Shown here piece by piece: positions 1 to 6,997 of a stretch of 34,973 nucleotides of DNA. The translations under genes were made by a program, and so were the position numbers. Numbering within the stretch: position 1 is the first letter of the stretch; every line of letters starts with the position of its first letter. Under the pieces are notes generated by a model. That model saw nothing but the letters and a program-made list of their open reading frames with translations. It did not search any database and was not told where the DNA came from. The stretch comes from Geobacteraceae bacterium. Its GTDB lineage: Bacteria; Desulfobacterota; Desulfuromonadia; Geobacterales; Geobacteraceae. The DNA is taken from the NCBI GenBank assembly GCA_025356035.1, contig JANXYN010000119.1, forward strand, positions 1 to 34,973. Reading direction: 5' to 3'.

Positions 1-117
1 TTTTGGTTGGGATGAGGTAAAGCGACAACAGCTTTGCGCTAGACCTGACGGGCGAGGTTATGCCCATTCATGGCCCGAGCGCTGATTATGCGCAACCTCG
101 TTAATAACGAGATGTGC

Positions 118-498
118 TTACACAATCTTGCACCTTATCCATGCGTCTTCGTCGAACCCATAAATTGCACAAAGTCGATGATAGCCGTCTGCAATGACAA
201 CCCTCCCGTTATTTTCGTCCCTGACCAGGAGCAGCGGCGAAAGGGGCGTTCCGTTTTTGATCTTCTTTCTGTCTTTATCAACGTGTAAATTACTGATGCC
301 AAGGATAGATAACCCTGATGCCCTGAAAATGTCCTTTGCCTTGAACTGAACAACCTCTGTGGATCTCAAGCGAACAATGATTTTTGTTACTTTCGATTCA
401 TCGTAAACAAGGCGCAAATAAGATTCAGCGGCTGGATAGTTATGCTCCTCCGCATCATCGAGCCAATTAATTCCTTTATCGTTGTCATTCTTACTCAT
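118..498 (-). CDS. Small ParB/sulfiredoxin-fold-like protein, probable integron cassette gene
   Basis: The 126-residue product has no signal peptide or membrane segment. Near its C-terminus it carries A-D-G-Y-H-R-L-C-A-I-Y (about residues 104-114), which resembles the G-H/Y-R-R/L-x-x-A signature of the ParB/Srx nuclease-like fold, preceded by a beta-rich stretch (PLLLVRDE). I recognise the motif but not a named family, so the function is unknown. The ATG at 498 has a good GAGG ribosome site 6 nt upstream. It lies 33 nt downstream of the attC-like site at 532-594 and its own transcript runs toward the window edge, as expected for a promoterless integron cassette. An alternative is an antitoxin-like or solitary chromosomal ParB-like protein. 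Confidence 0.6.
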   Translation of the reverse strand: MSKNDNDKGINWLDDAEEHNYPAAESYLRLVYDESKVTKIIVRLRSTEVVQFKAKDIFRASGLSILGISNLHVDKDRKKIKNGTPLSPLLLVRDENNGRVVIADGYHRLCAIYGFDEDAWIRCKIV

Positions 499-531
499 CT
501 GGAACCTCGCACTTTGTTTATGAGCATATTG

Positions 532-594
532 CCCTAACGGCTTTGGGCTTGGCCTGCGCGGCTTGCCGCGCCAGTGTCTACGCCCTGGTTATGA
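532..594 (-). repeat. attC-like integron recombination site
   Basis: Read on the minus strand the site begins with TCATAAC and ends with GTTAGGG, the pattern of the outer attC boxes (RYYYAAC and GTTRRRY). The 63-bp interval folds on itself: a central GCGCGGC/GCCGCGC stem with a 2-nt loop, a single unpaired G just outside it, and a GGGC/GCCC outer pairing. An unpaired base on one arm is typical of attC. It lies directly after the 604-1026 gene and just before the 118-498 gene, exactly where a cassette attC should be. No integrase is in the window. Confidence 0.6.
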
Positions 595-603
595 GACATC
601 CTA

Positions 604-1026
604 TTACTCATACCCCTGACAATCCCATTTAAAGGCTTTCCATTCAATATTGCCTTCTGACACTTTGAAGCTAAGGTCAATAGTTCCGTCATAATGGCCA
701 TCGCTGAAAGTCGCTGTTACCCGATCCCGGCCCTTCATATTAATTTCATCGGGATAGTCAAAACCAGGAACGCCGCCTAGAGTCCCCTTGCATGGGATCA
801 ACTCGGGGTGCTTCATCAAGTCCCTTACGATGTCATTTGCTGGATCTGCTAGCCCCCGGCTCTTCAAAAATTGGCGATCAGATTCCTGGATAGTTGACGA
901 ATTGATAACAACCCTGTCGGGGTCTTTGGTCTTCCTGAACTCGAAATAAATGATAGGCAATGTGACACCAAGCAAAAGAAGGACCAGAGACCCGATAGCT
1001 ATAAGTGATTTCTTTGTCTTCCTCAT
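604..1026 (-). CDS. Hypothetical protein with one N-terminal membrane anchor, probable integron cassette gene
   Basis: The 140-residue product starts MRKTKKSLIAIGS and has one hydrophobic segment (about residues 8-27) after a positively charged end. This suggests an inner-membrane anchor or uncleaved signal with the rest outside the cytoplasm. There is no lipobox. The soluble part has two cysteines (near residues 79 and 136), which could form a disulfide in the periplasm, and a C-terminal beta-rich region (ATFSDGHYDGTIDLSFKV) that hints at a small beta-sandwich or cystatin-like fold. I do not recognise the family. It sits between two attC-like sites, with its ATG 26 nt after one of them, so it is probably a gene cassette. 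Confidence 0.6.
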   Translation of the reverse strand: MRKTKKSLIAIGSLVLLLLGVTLPIIYFEFRKTKDPDRVVINSSTIQESDRQFLKSRGLADPANDIVRDLMKHPELIPCKGTLGGVPGFDYPDEINMKGRDRVTATFSDGHYDGTIDLSFKVSEGNIEWKAFKWDCQGYE

Positions 1027-1051
1027 GGTTTAGGTGGTCCTTGCTTTCATT

Positions 1052-1109
1052 GCATAACGGCTTGGGAGAACAGCGGCGGTATTAGGCCGCTGCTTCTGCC
1101 TGGTTGGGG
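1052..1109 (-). repeat. attC-like integron recombination site
   Basis: On the minus strand the site runs from CCCCAAC to GTTATGC, 58 bp. The inner arms AGAA-G-CAGCGGC and GCCGCTG-TTCT pair perfectly apart from one extra G, the extrahelical base expected of attC. Outer CCAGG/CTTGG boxes also pair in part. The same gene-start spacing (26 nt here, 33 nt at the other site) supports a cassette array. The first box departs from the consensus at its first base, so this is a candidate. Confidence 0.55.
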
Positions 1110-1244
1110 GCGCATAAGGGGACGTTGTCAGGTTGTCAATTTACCGCAGCTAAGTACCTGTTTTTTAGTATGACAAAGACAATCAAGGTACCGGGATTGT
1201 AGATTTTACAAGAACCACAGGGGGCACTAATCGCAGTAAACACA

Positions 1245-1283
1245 AAAAAGCCGCCACATCAGCACCACCCTGACGTAAACGGC
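1245..1283 (-). terminator. Rho-independent terminator candidate
   Basis: On the minus strand GCCGTTTACGTCAG pairs imperfectly with CTGATGTGGCGGC across a 7-nt loop and is followed by six T. It would stop transcription from the ORF6N gene before the cassette-like genes. The rest of the 1027-1449 gap holds the attC-like site, a direct-repeat copy and no gene I can support. Confidence 0.55.
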
Positions 1284-1371
1284 CTTTACTCAGATATTCC
1301 GAACCCGGCGTGCCGCACCCTTCATCCGCCTCTCCCAAACCTTAGAATTTGCCCATCCTTACTACACCAGC

Positions 1372-1401
1372 AGCGGGGTAAAGTCAATGGGAAAGGCGGG
1401 G
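1372..1401. repeat. Direct repeat copy 1 flanking the ORF6N gene
   Basis: This 30-bp stretch matches 2082-2111 at 28 of 30 positions. On the minus strand it carries a TTGACT box. 17 bp farther along is TAGTAA, a poor -10, so any promoter here would be weak. It would point at the cassette-like genes, through the terminator at 1245-1283. Confidence 0.7.
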
Positions 1402-1449
1402 ACTGGAGACTGGGGAAAGGCCGGGAAAAGCGAGCGGGCACGACCCCTT

Positions 1450-1962
1450 TCACTCCCCCTTGAACCCGATCTTCCTATTTTTCGATTCCGGCTGAGCCAT
1501 GAGACTACGGATGGCATCGAATACCATCTTGAACTGTGAATCGTATTTCTTCTCGAGAGCATTCAGCTTGCGCGAAAGGTCAGCATTGGAAGCAAGCAAC
1601 TGGCGAAGTCTTACGAAGGCCCGCATAATCTCGATATTTACCTTAATCGCCCTTGAACTATTCAGAATCCCGGACAGCATGGCTACTCCCTGCTCGGTAA
1701 AGGCATAAGGGAGGGCGCGGCGTATGCCACCCCAACTTGAAATCACAATTTGTGATTTCAAGTTGGCAAACTCCTGATCCGACAACTGAAACATGAAATC
1801 TTCCGGGAACCGCTCTATATTGCGCTTGACAGCCTGGACCAGCACCCTCGGCTCAACTTCGTACAGTTCCGCAAGATCAAAGCTGAGCATGACCTTATGC
1901 CCGCGAATGAAGAAGATGCGCTGCTCGACGTCAACCACAGGGAGTTCAGACTCTTTACTCAT
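1450..1962 (-). CDS. ORF6N-domain DNA-binding protein
   Basis: The 170-residue product has the ORF6N domain over about residues 10-100: [10 protein letters not shown] near the start, then [19 protein letters not shown] and the hallmark [12 protein letters not shown]. It ends in a charged, probably coiled-coil tail (about residues 115-150). Family members are found in phages, plasmids and islands and are thought to bind DNA, often as regulators. I chose the ATG at 1962 because the homologous block starts just after it and GAGGGA lies 8 nt upstream. The in-frame TTG at 2058 would add a non-conserved stretch. The gene sits between two near-identical 30-bp direct repeats, so it may be a small mobile or excisable unit. 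Confidence 0.85.
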   Translation of the reverse strand: MSKESELPVVDVEQRIFFIRGHKVMLSFDLAELYEVEPRVLVQAVKRNIERFPEDFMFQLSDQEFANLKSQIVISSWGGIRRALPYAFTEQGVAMLSGILNSSRAIKVNIEIMRAFVRLRQLLASNADLSRKLNALEKKYDSQFKMVFDAIRSLMAQPESKNRKIGFKGE

Positions 1963-2068
1963 CAATAATTTCCCTCGAAATCTTTCTTGGTTCGATAGCT
2001 GGGGCAGGTATTTGCTCGTGAGTCCTAAAAATCCGAAACGCCTTGCCCTTCCTAACAATTACCATGCT

Positions 2069-2097
2069 TTAATACACTTAGAGCGGGGCAAAGTCAA
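2069..2097 (-). promoter_or_regulatory. Sigma70 promoter for the ORF6N gene
   Basis: On the minus strand TTGACT (2097-2092) is followed after exactly 17 bp by TATTAA (2074-2069). The start would be near 2062, leaving a leader of about 100 nt. The -35 box lies inside direct repeat copy 2. Confidence 0.6.
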
Positions 2098-2111
2098 TGG
2101 GAAAGGCAGGG
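2082..2111. repeat. Direct repeat copy 2 flanking the ORF6N gene
   Basis: It matches 1372-1401 at 28 of 30 positions. In addition, the first 10 bases (AGCGGGGCAA) recur in inverted form at 2140-2149 (TTACCCCGCT), so this copy sits at the edge of a roughly 68-bp stretch with inverted ends. Confidence 0.65.
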
Positions 2112-2159
2112 GCTTACTCGGGATTCGGAAGGGACATCTTACCCCGCTAGTTTCGTATT

Positions 2160-2429
2160 TCACTCCCATTCCGGCATGGTGGGTTGGGTGCTGACCGCGG
2201 CGAGGACATCGGCAGAAAAAGATTCATCCCCGGCAAGGGAAGGAAGTTTTTTCAGAATGCCGGGGAGTTCCTTCAGGGGACGTTCCCGCCAGATCTCTTC
2301 GGCAGGGACGAGAGCGGCGGCAGGCTTGCCGCCACGGGTGATCGTATAACTGTCGCCTCTGTATTTTACCACGTTAAGAAGCTCCGAGAAATGTCTTACA
2401 GCCTCTGTCGCGCTAATAGCTTTGTGCAT
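2160..2429 (-). CDS. Phd/YefM-family antitoxin, apparently orphaned
   Basis: The 89-residue product begins with the typical antitoxin fold: A-T-E-A-V-R-H-F-S-E-L-L near residues 6-17, then Y-T-I-T-R-G-G-K-P-A-A-A-L-V-P around 29-43. The family binds its own operator with the N-terminal half and neutralises a partner toxin with the C-terminal tail. The ATG at 2429 has GGGGG 7 nt upstream; a GTG two codons earlier is also possible. It follows the membrane oxidoreductase gene by 15 nt and may be read through from the etf operon. No toxin follows. Only a GTG-AAA-TAC triplet set overlaps the stop, as if a toxin gene had been cut after three codons. Confidence 0.85.
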   Translation of the reverse strand: MHKAISATEAVRHFSELLNVVKYRGDSYTITRGGKPAAALVPAEEIWRERPLKELPGILKKLPSLAGDESFSADVLAAVSTQPTMPEWE

Positions 2430-2444
2430 CACCACACCCCCAAC

Positions 2445-4415
2445 CTACCTGAGCCCCTCCGCCACCACCTCCGCCACATCCCGCACCCGCACCTGACCGG
2501 CCTGCTCGTCCTTCAATCCATCCTCCAGCATAGTCATGCAGTAGGGACAGCTGACGCAGACCGTGTCGGGCTTTTCGGCAAGAGCCTCCCTGACCCTGGT
2601 TAGGTTAATCCTGGTGCCCAGGAACTCCTCCAGCCACATCCTCCCCCCGCCGGCGCCGCAACAGAAGGAGTTATTGTGGTGCCGCTCCATTTCCAGCGGC
2701 GCCGAACCGGTAGCGGTGGCAATCACCTGGCGCGGCGCGGTATAGACGCTGTTGTGCCGCCCCAGGTAACAGGGATCGTGGTAGACGAGCCGGCCGAGAT
2801 CGGTCACCTGCTGCTTCAGCTTGAGTCTGCCGCTCTGCAACAACTCGTCGATCAGCTGGCTGTGGTGGATCACCTCCAGCTCCAGGCCGTACTGGCGGTA
2901 GTCGTTCTGCAGGGTGGAGAAACAGTGGGGACACTGGGTAATGACCTTGGTCACCCCCTTCTCCTGAAACAGCTTGACGTTCTCCTGGGCCATCCGGTCG
3001 AAGACATACTCGTTCCCCAGTCTTCGCAGGCTGTCGCCGCAGCATCGCTCCTCTTTCCCCAGTATCCCCCAGGAGATGCCGGCGGCGTTGAGGATGGTGG
3101 CGACAGCCAGGGTCACCTGTTTGCTTCGTGAATCGAAGGCGCCGGCGCAGCCGACGTAGAAGAGATACTCGGTCTTGCCCGCCTCGAAAGGTTGCACCTC
3201 GAGGATCGAGTGCCATTTGCTCCGCTCGCTGGGCGCGATCCCCCAGGGGTTGGAGCGCTGCTCCATGTTTTCGAACAGGTTCAGCAGTTCCTCGGGGAAT
3301 TTTGCCTCCATCTGCACCAGATGCCGACGCATCTTGATCAGCTTCGGCATCTGCTCGATAAAGACCGGGCAAGTCTCCATGCAGGCACCGCAGGTGGTGC
3401 AGGCCCAGATGGCGTCTTCGGCGACGCTCCCCGCCCCGGCCGAGCCGATCAGCGGGACTGCCGCTGCCCCCCCTTGCTGCAGAGCCGCGCCGTTACGCTG
3501 CAGGTTGAGTTTGATGTCGTAGATCACCTGCCGCGGGTTCAACGGCTTGCCGGTGATGCCGGCCGGGCAGACATTCTGACACTGGCCGCATTTGGTGCAG
3601 GCAAAGGAGTCGAACAGGTCCTTCCAGGTGAGCTGGTCGACCGCCGCTGCTCCATAACTCCGCCCGGCAGCAAACTCCTCCCACGGCTGGCTGTTCGGCA
3701 GCTCGAAACGACGCAGGAAGCAGTTGAGGATCGAGGTGATGATATGCAGATGCTTGGTGTAGGGGACCAGCAGGTTGATGAAGAGGATCAGGACCACCGC
3801 GTGCAGCCACCAGCAGCCGCTGGCAATCGACTCCAGCAGGGGCTCCCTCTGGTTGCCGAGGAGTTGGGCGAGGGAGGAGGAAGCGGGCATCCAGGCGTCG
3901 ACCGTAGCCCGCCCCAGGGCGATTTCCGTGGCGTGGATGCCGAAGAAGGCGGCCATGTGCAGGGCGATCAGAGTGAGGATGAAATAGGCCTCGAAGGTCC
4001 GCCCCTCTGGATAGGGGGGGAAGATGCAGCGTCGAATCATCGCGATCAGAGCCGCCGCCAGCGCCAGCAGCGAGGCGATGTCGAAACAGGTCAAAAGCGG
4101 ACCATAGATGGAAGCGGGGAGCCTGGCCAGGCTCAGGGCGGGGAAGATGCCGCTCACCATGAATTCCAGGTTGGCCAGGAGCAGGATGATGAACGACCAG
4201 AAGATGACCAGGTGGTTGAAGCCAAACGGCTTGCGCAGCACCCGCTTCTGGCCGAAGGCATAGACCAGCATCGCCCGGAACCGGGCCCCCAGCCGGTCGA
4301 ACCGCTCTTCTGGTTGACCGAGCCTGACCAGGCGAAACCGCCGGTACAGGCTGGCGGCAAAGAGGACGAGGGAGGCGATGAAAAGCGGAGCGATGATGGC
4401 AGGATTAGGTTGCAT
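2445..4415 (-). CDS. Membrane Fe-S oxidoreductase, Etf:(methyl)menaquinone oxidoreductase type (EMO-like)
   Basis: The 656-residue protein combines an N-terminal NarI-like membrane part (about five or six hydrophobic segments, residues 5-235, with histidines that could bind heme b) with a cytoplasmic iron-sulfur part. Two ferredoxin motifs Cx2Cx2Cx3CP lie at C273-C283 and C339-C349. Two CCG domains of the heterodisulfide reductase type follow, with CCG at 458-460 and a second CCGAGGG near 590. This is the architecture of the membrane proteins that take electrons from EtfAB and reduce menaquinone during acyl-CoA oxidation. It lies downstream of etfB and etfA in the same orientation, which supports that role. 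GAGG stands 7 nt before the ATG. An HdrD/GlpC-like or lactate-linked role is less likely given the neighbours. Confidence 0.88.
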   Translation of the reverse strand: MQPNPAIIAPLFIASLVLFAASLYRRFRLVRLGQPEERFDRLGARFRAMLVYAFGQKRVLRKPFGFNHLVIFWSFIILLLANLEFMVSGIFPALSLARLPASIYGPLLTCFDIASLLALAAALIAMIRRCIFPPYPEGRTFEAYFILTLIALHMAAFFGIHATEIALGRATVDAWMPASSSLAQLLGNQREPLLESIASGCWWLHAVVLILFINLLVPYTKHLHIITSILNCFLRRFELPNSQPWEEFAAGRSYGAAAVDQLTWKDLFDSFACTKCGQCQNVCPAGITGKPLNPRQVIYDIKLNLQRNGAALQQGGAAAVPLIGSAGAGSVAEDAIWACTTCGACMETCPVFIEQMPKLIKMRRHLVQMEAKFPEELLNLFENMEQRSNPWGIAPSERSKWHSILEVQPFEAGKTEYLFYVGCAGAFDSRSKQVTLAVATILNAAGISWGILGKEERCCGDSLRRLGNEYVFDRMAQENVKLFQEKGVTKVITQCPHCFSTLQNDYRQYGLELEVIHHSQLIDELLQSGRLKLKQQVTDLGRLVYHDPCYLGRHNSVYTAPRQVIATATGSAPLEMERHHNNSFCCGAGGGRMWLEEFLGTRINLTRVREALAEKPDTVCVSCPYCMTMLEDGLKDEQAGQVRVRDVAEVVAEGLR

Positions 4416-4440
4416 CTGAAAACCTCATTTTTTGGAAAGC

Positions 4441-4515
4441 AGAATCCAGGATTCAGGAGCCAGGAGTCAGAATGAAAACCTTCTGGATTCTGAATTCTGG
4501 CTCCTGACTCCTGAC
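4441..4515. repeat. Inverted heptamer array (locus a)
   Basis: Five 7-bp units of the type AGRAKYC read rightward (4441-4475), then a 5-bp core AAACC, then five units of the type TYCTGRM (4481-4515) that are the inverted counterpart. The whole can fold into a long imperfect hairpin. It ends exactly at the stop codon of etfA and fills the gap to the membrane oxidoreductase gene. Confidence 0.85.
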
Positions 4516-5850
4516 TTATTGACCCTTAGCCTGTTTCAGCTCCCGGACCCTCCTGGTGATGGCCGGGATGATCTGGAACAGGTCGCCAACCAGGCCGTAG
4601 GTGGCCACCTGGAAGATGGGGGCGTCCTTGTCCCGGTTGATGGCGATGATCAGGTCCGAGTCCTGCATCCCGACCAGATGCTGAATGGCGCCGGAGATGC
4701 CACAGGCGATGTAGACCTTCGGCCGGACAGTCTTGCCGGTCTGCCCCACCTGGCGGTCAGCTGGCATCCAGCCGGCATCAACCGCGCTGCGTGAGGCACC
4801 TACCACCCCCCCAACTTCGTTTGCCAACTCCTGGAGCATGGCAAAATTCTCCTTCCCCATCATGCCACGGCCGCCCGAGATGATAAATTCAGCCCCCGCG
4901 ATGTCGATCTGCTCCCCTTGCTTGTCACTGATCACCTGCAGGACCCTGATGAGGAGCTCTTCCTCCCGCAGCGGTAGATCAACCCTGACAATCTCCCCAG
5001 TGGCGCCCGGCATATGCTCCGGCATGGACATAACGTGGGGACGGACGGTGGACATCTGTGGCCGGTAATGGTCGCAGACAATGGTCGCCATGATGTTACC
5101 GCCGAACGCGGGCCGAGTCTGGAGCAGGTTACGTTTTTCGTCAATGGCAAGACCGGTGCAGTCGGCGGTGAGGCCGGTCTGCAGGCGGGTTGCCACGGCG
5201 CCGGCCAGGTCCCGGCCAAGGCCGGTGGCACCCATCAGGATGATCTCCGGCTGGTACTTCCCCACCAGATAGCTGACTGCCTCCAGATAGGAGGCAGTGC
5301 GGTAATGTTTGAACACCGGCGCATCGACCAGGTAGACCTTTTGCGCGCCGTAGGCGAAAGCCTCGTCGCAGAGATGCCCGACCTGGTCCCCGACGACCAC
5401 GGCGCAAAGCTCGACGTTCAAATCCCGGGCCAGTAGCCCCCCGGCCCAGAGTAATTCCCACGAGACCTTGGCCGCCTCTCCGCCGGTCTGTTCAACAAAA
5501 ACCCAGACCCCTTGATAGGCCGCCAGTTTTTGCCGCAACTGGGCTTCTTCATCACTGATCTCCACCGCAACCGGGGGTGCACCTGCCTGTTCCTGCAGTT
5601 TTTTCAGCTCAGCCAGAACCTGCTTTTCTTCCAGGGTAAAAAACATCTCCAGGGCCGTTACTGGACAGGCCTTAACACACTTGGCGCAGCCGATGCACTT
5701 GCCAAAATCAATGATCGGCTCGCCCTTTTCGTTCATCTCCACGGCATCGACCGGGCAGGCGCTCTGGCAGCGGGCTCCGCAGGCAATACAACTGTTATCG
5801 ATGAGACGTGCAGTGCCGCGTGGCTTCTTCGGTGGTTTCTGTTCGGCCAT
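4516..5850 (-). CDS. etfA: Electron transfer flavoprotein alpha subunit with N-terminal ferredoxin domain
   Basis: The 444-residue product starts with two 4Fe-4S motifs: C21-C24-C28-C32 (spacing Cx2Cx3Cx3CP, one residue longer than usual) and C52-C55-C58-C62 (standard). A linker leads to the Etf alpha N-terminal domain (about 115-300). The C-terminal FAD domain (about 315-440) has the signature around C-G-I-S-G-A-I-Q-H and A-I-N-R-D-K-D-A-P-I-F. Plain EtfA is about 310-330 residues, so the length is explained by the ferredoxin extension, known from Etfs of anaerobes. With EtfB it accepts electrons from acyl-CoA dehydrogenases and passes them to the membrane protein encoded next. AAGGA precedes the ATG by 8 nt. 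The intervals on both sides hold heptamer arrays rather than promoters. Confidence 0.93.
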   Translation of the reverse strand: MAEQKPPKKPRGTARLIDNSCIACGARCQSACPVDAVEMNEKGEPIIDFGKCIGCAKCVKACPVTALEMFFTLEEKQVLAELKKLQEQAGAPPVAVEISDEEAQLRQKLAAYQGVWVFVEQTGGEAAKVSWELLWAGGLLARDLNVELCAVVVGDQVGHLCDEAFAYGAQKVYLVDAPVFKHYRTASYLEAVSYLVGKYQPEIILMGATGLGRDLAGAVATRLQTGLTADCTGLAIDEKRNLLQTRPAFGGNIMATIVCDHYRPQMSTVRPHVMSMPEHMPGATGEIVRVDLPLREEELLIRVLQVISDKQGEQIDIAGAEFIISGGRGMMGKENFAMLQELANEVGGVVGASRSAVDAGWMPADRQVGQTGKTVRPKVYIACGISGAIQHLVGMQDSDLIIAINRDKDAPIFQVATYGLVGDLFQIIPAITRRVRELKQAKGQ

Positions 5851-5874
5851 GGATGGGTCCTTTGTAAATATTTT

Positions 5875-6033
5875 AGAATCCAGGAGCCAGGATTCAGGAG
5901 CCAGAATGAAGATCTTCAGGCTTCTGACTTCTGACTTCTGACTTCTGACTTCTGACTTCTGACTTCTGGCTTCTGGCTTCTGGCTTCTGGCTTCTGGCTT
6001 CTGGCTTCTGACTCCTGGCTCCTGGCTCCTTTG
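5875..6033. repeat. Inverted heptamer array (locus b), expanded right arm
   Basis: The left arm has five units (AGAATCC, AGGAGCC, AGGATTC, AGGAGCC, AGAATGA) and the core is AGATC. The right arm begins TTCAGGC. From 5922 to 6026 it then holds 15 perfect-period units: six TTCTGAC, six TTCTGGC, one TTCTGAC and two TCCTGGC. It ends with TCCTTTG. The other loci have four or five right units, so this arm has grown by tandem duplication. It lies between etfB and etfA. Confidence 0.9.
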
Positions 6034-6039
6034 ATAGTT

Positions 6040-6852
6040 CTACAGCGCCAACAGTTCCTTCTCCAAAAGCTTATCCACCAGCAGGCCGGCCGCTCCGACC
6101 GGGTCGTTGATCCCGTCGCCGAGCATCTCCCCTGTGGTCCGTTCCGGCGAAAAGATTCTGCTCACCCAGGTAGGGGAGCCCTTCAGACCGATGGTGGTTG
6201 CGTCCAGCTGCAATATCTGGTTGTTCCAGAGCTGAATCTCTGCCGTGCCAGCCATCAGGCGCATCGGGACCTTGGCGTAGCGGGGCCGGTTGATCTCCCG
6301 CACCACGGTGAGCAGAGCCGGCAGCGGTGCCTCAACGATCTCGTGGCGCCCCTCAAGTTTGCGCCGAACCCTGATCCGCCGTCCCTGCATATCCAGCTCC
6401 TCGATACGGTCCACCAGCGTGAGCTGGCTGTAGCCAAGGCGGGTGGCGATGCCAGGACCGACCTGGGCAGTATCGCCATCAATGGTCTGCTTGCCGCAGA
6501 TGACCAGGGCGATCTCATCCTGTTCGGCTAGCTTGGCGATTGCGGTAGCCAATACTTTGCTGGTGGCCAGTGTGTCGGCCCCGCCAAAGGCACGATCGGA
6601 GAGGAGAATCGCCTCATCGGCCCCGAGTGAGAGAGCCTTGCGCATGGTCGCTTCGGCATTGGGCGGGCCCATGGAAATGGCAGCTACCCGGCAACCAAAC
6701 CGGTCCTTGAGCTTTAAGCACTCTTCCAGGGCATGGGTGTCAAAGGGGTTCATGATGAACGGAATTCCCTCCCGCACCAGGGTGTTGGTCACCGGGTCGA
6801 TCTGCACCTGGGTAGTGTCGGGGACCTGTTTAATGCAGGCAACAATGAGCAT
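6040..6852 (-). CDS. etfB: Electron transfer flavoprotein beta subunit
   Basis: The 270-residue product has the EtfB fold from the first residue (V-A-C-I-K-Q-V-P-D), an N-P-F-D-T-H-A-L-E-E segment near residue 38, the nucleotide-binding stretch with G-A-D-E-A (about 75-80) and I-C-G-K-Q-T-I-D-G-D-T-A-Q-V-G-P near 119-134. The ATG at 6852 was preferred over a TTG two codons upstream because GGAGG stands 6 nt before it. It forms the EtfAB heterodimer with the next gene and heads the operon etfB, etfA, oxidoreductase. The promoter region holds an HcpR-like palindrome. The C-terminal tail L-L-E-K-E-L-L-A-L is typical of EtfBs that dock on an EtfA. Confidence 0.93.
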   Translation of the reverse strand: MLIVACIKQVPDTTQVQIDPVTNTLVREGIPFIMNPFDTHALEECLKLKDRFGCRVAAISMGPPNAEATMRKALSLGADEAILLSDRAFGGADTLATSKVLATAIAKLAEQDEIALVICGKQTIDGDTAQVGPGIATRLGYSQLTLVDRIEELDMQGRRIRVRRKLEGRHEIVEAPLPALLTVVREINRPRYAKVPMRLMAGTAEIQLWNNQILQLDATTIGLKGSPTWVSRIFSPERTTGEMLGDGINDPVGAAGLLVDKLLEKELLAL

Positions 6853-6900
6853 CGGCAACCTCCGGCAGAGGACATGAATGGATAACCTGCTTCTGCAGTG

Positions 6901-6942
6901 ATCTTACCCCACCTCTCCGCCGGAATCCTCGACCTGGGTCAA
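6901..6942 (-). promoter_or_regulatory. HcpR-like operator and -10 box of the etf operon
   Basis: On the minus strand TTGACC-CA-GGTCGA (6942-6929) is a palindrome with one mismatch. The hexamer TAAGAT (6906-6901) begins exactly 30 nt from its centre. That puts the palindrome at -41.5, the class II activator position of the CRP/FNR family. The same palindrome and spacing occur before hcp (28003-28044). Regulator identity is inferred from the known HcpR-type site, not shown. Confidence 0.6.
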
Positions 6943-6997
6943 GTTTGCGCGACGGTGGCAACCGAGGGGCTACAGAGTGGAAGAATTTTAGATTATT

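Noticed and set aside
1-66. Third attC-like site after the 118-498 gene
   Set aside because: GCATAAC and GTTGTCG boxes can be seen on the minus strand, but the arms between them pair poorly and the window edge cuts the context.
1362-1562. 66-codon minus-strand frame overlapping the end of the ORF6N gene
   Set aside because: It lies in another frame over conserved coding sequence and repeat DNA with no motif.
3192-4475. 427-codon open frame on the plus strand
   Set aside because: It is antisense to the membrane oxidoreductase gene, whose cysteine motifs are clear. The frame reads as GC-rich shadow with no domain.
5922-6026. CRISPR-like regular repeats
   Set aside because: The units are 7 bp with no spacers, so this is a tandem array and not a CRISPR.
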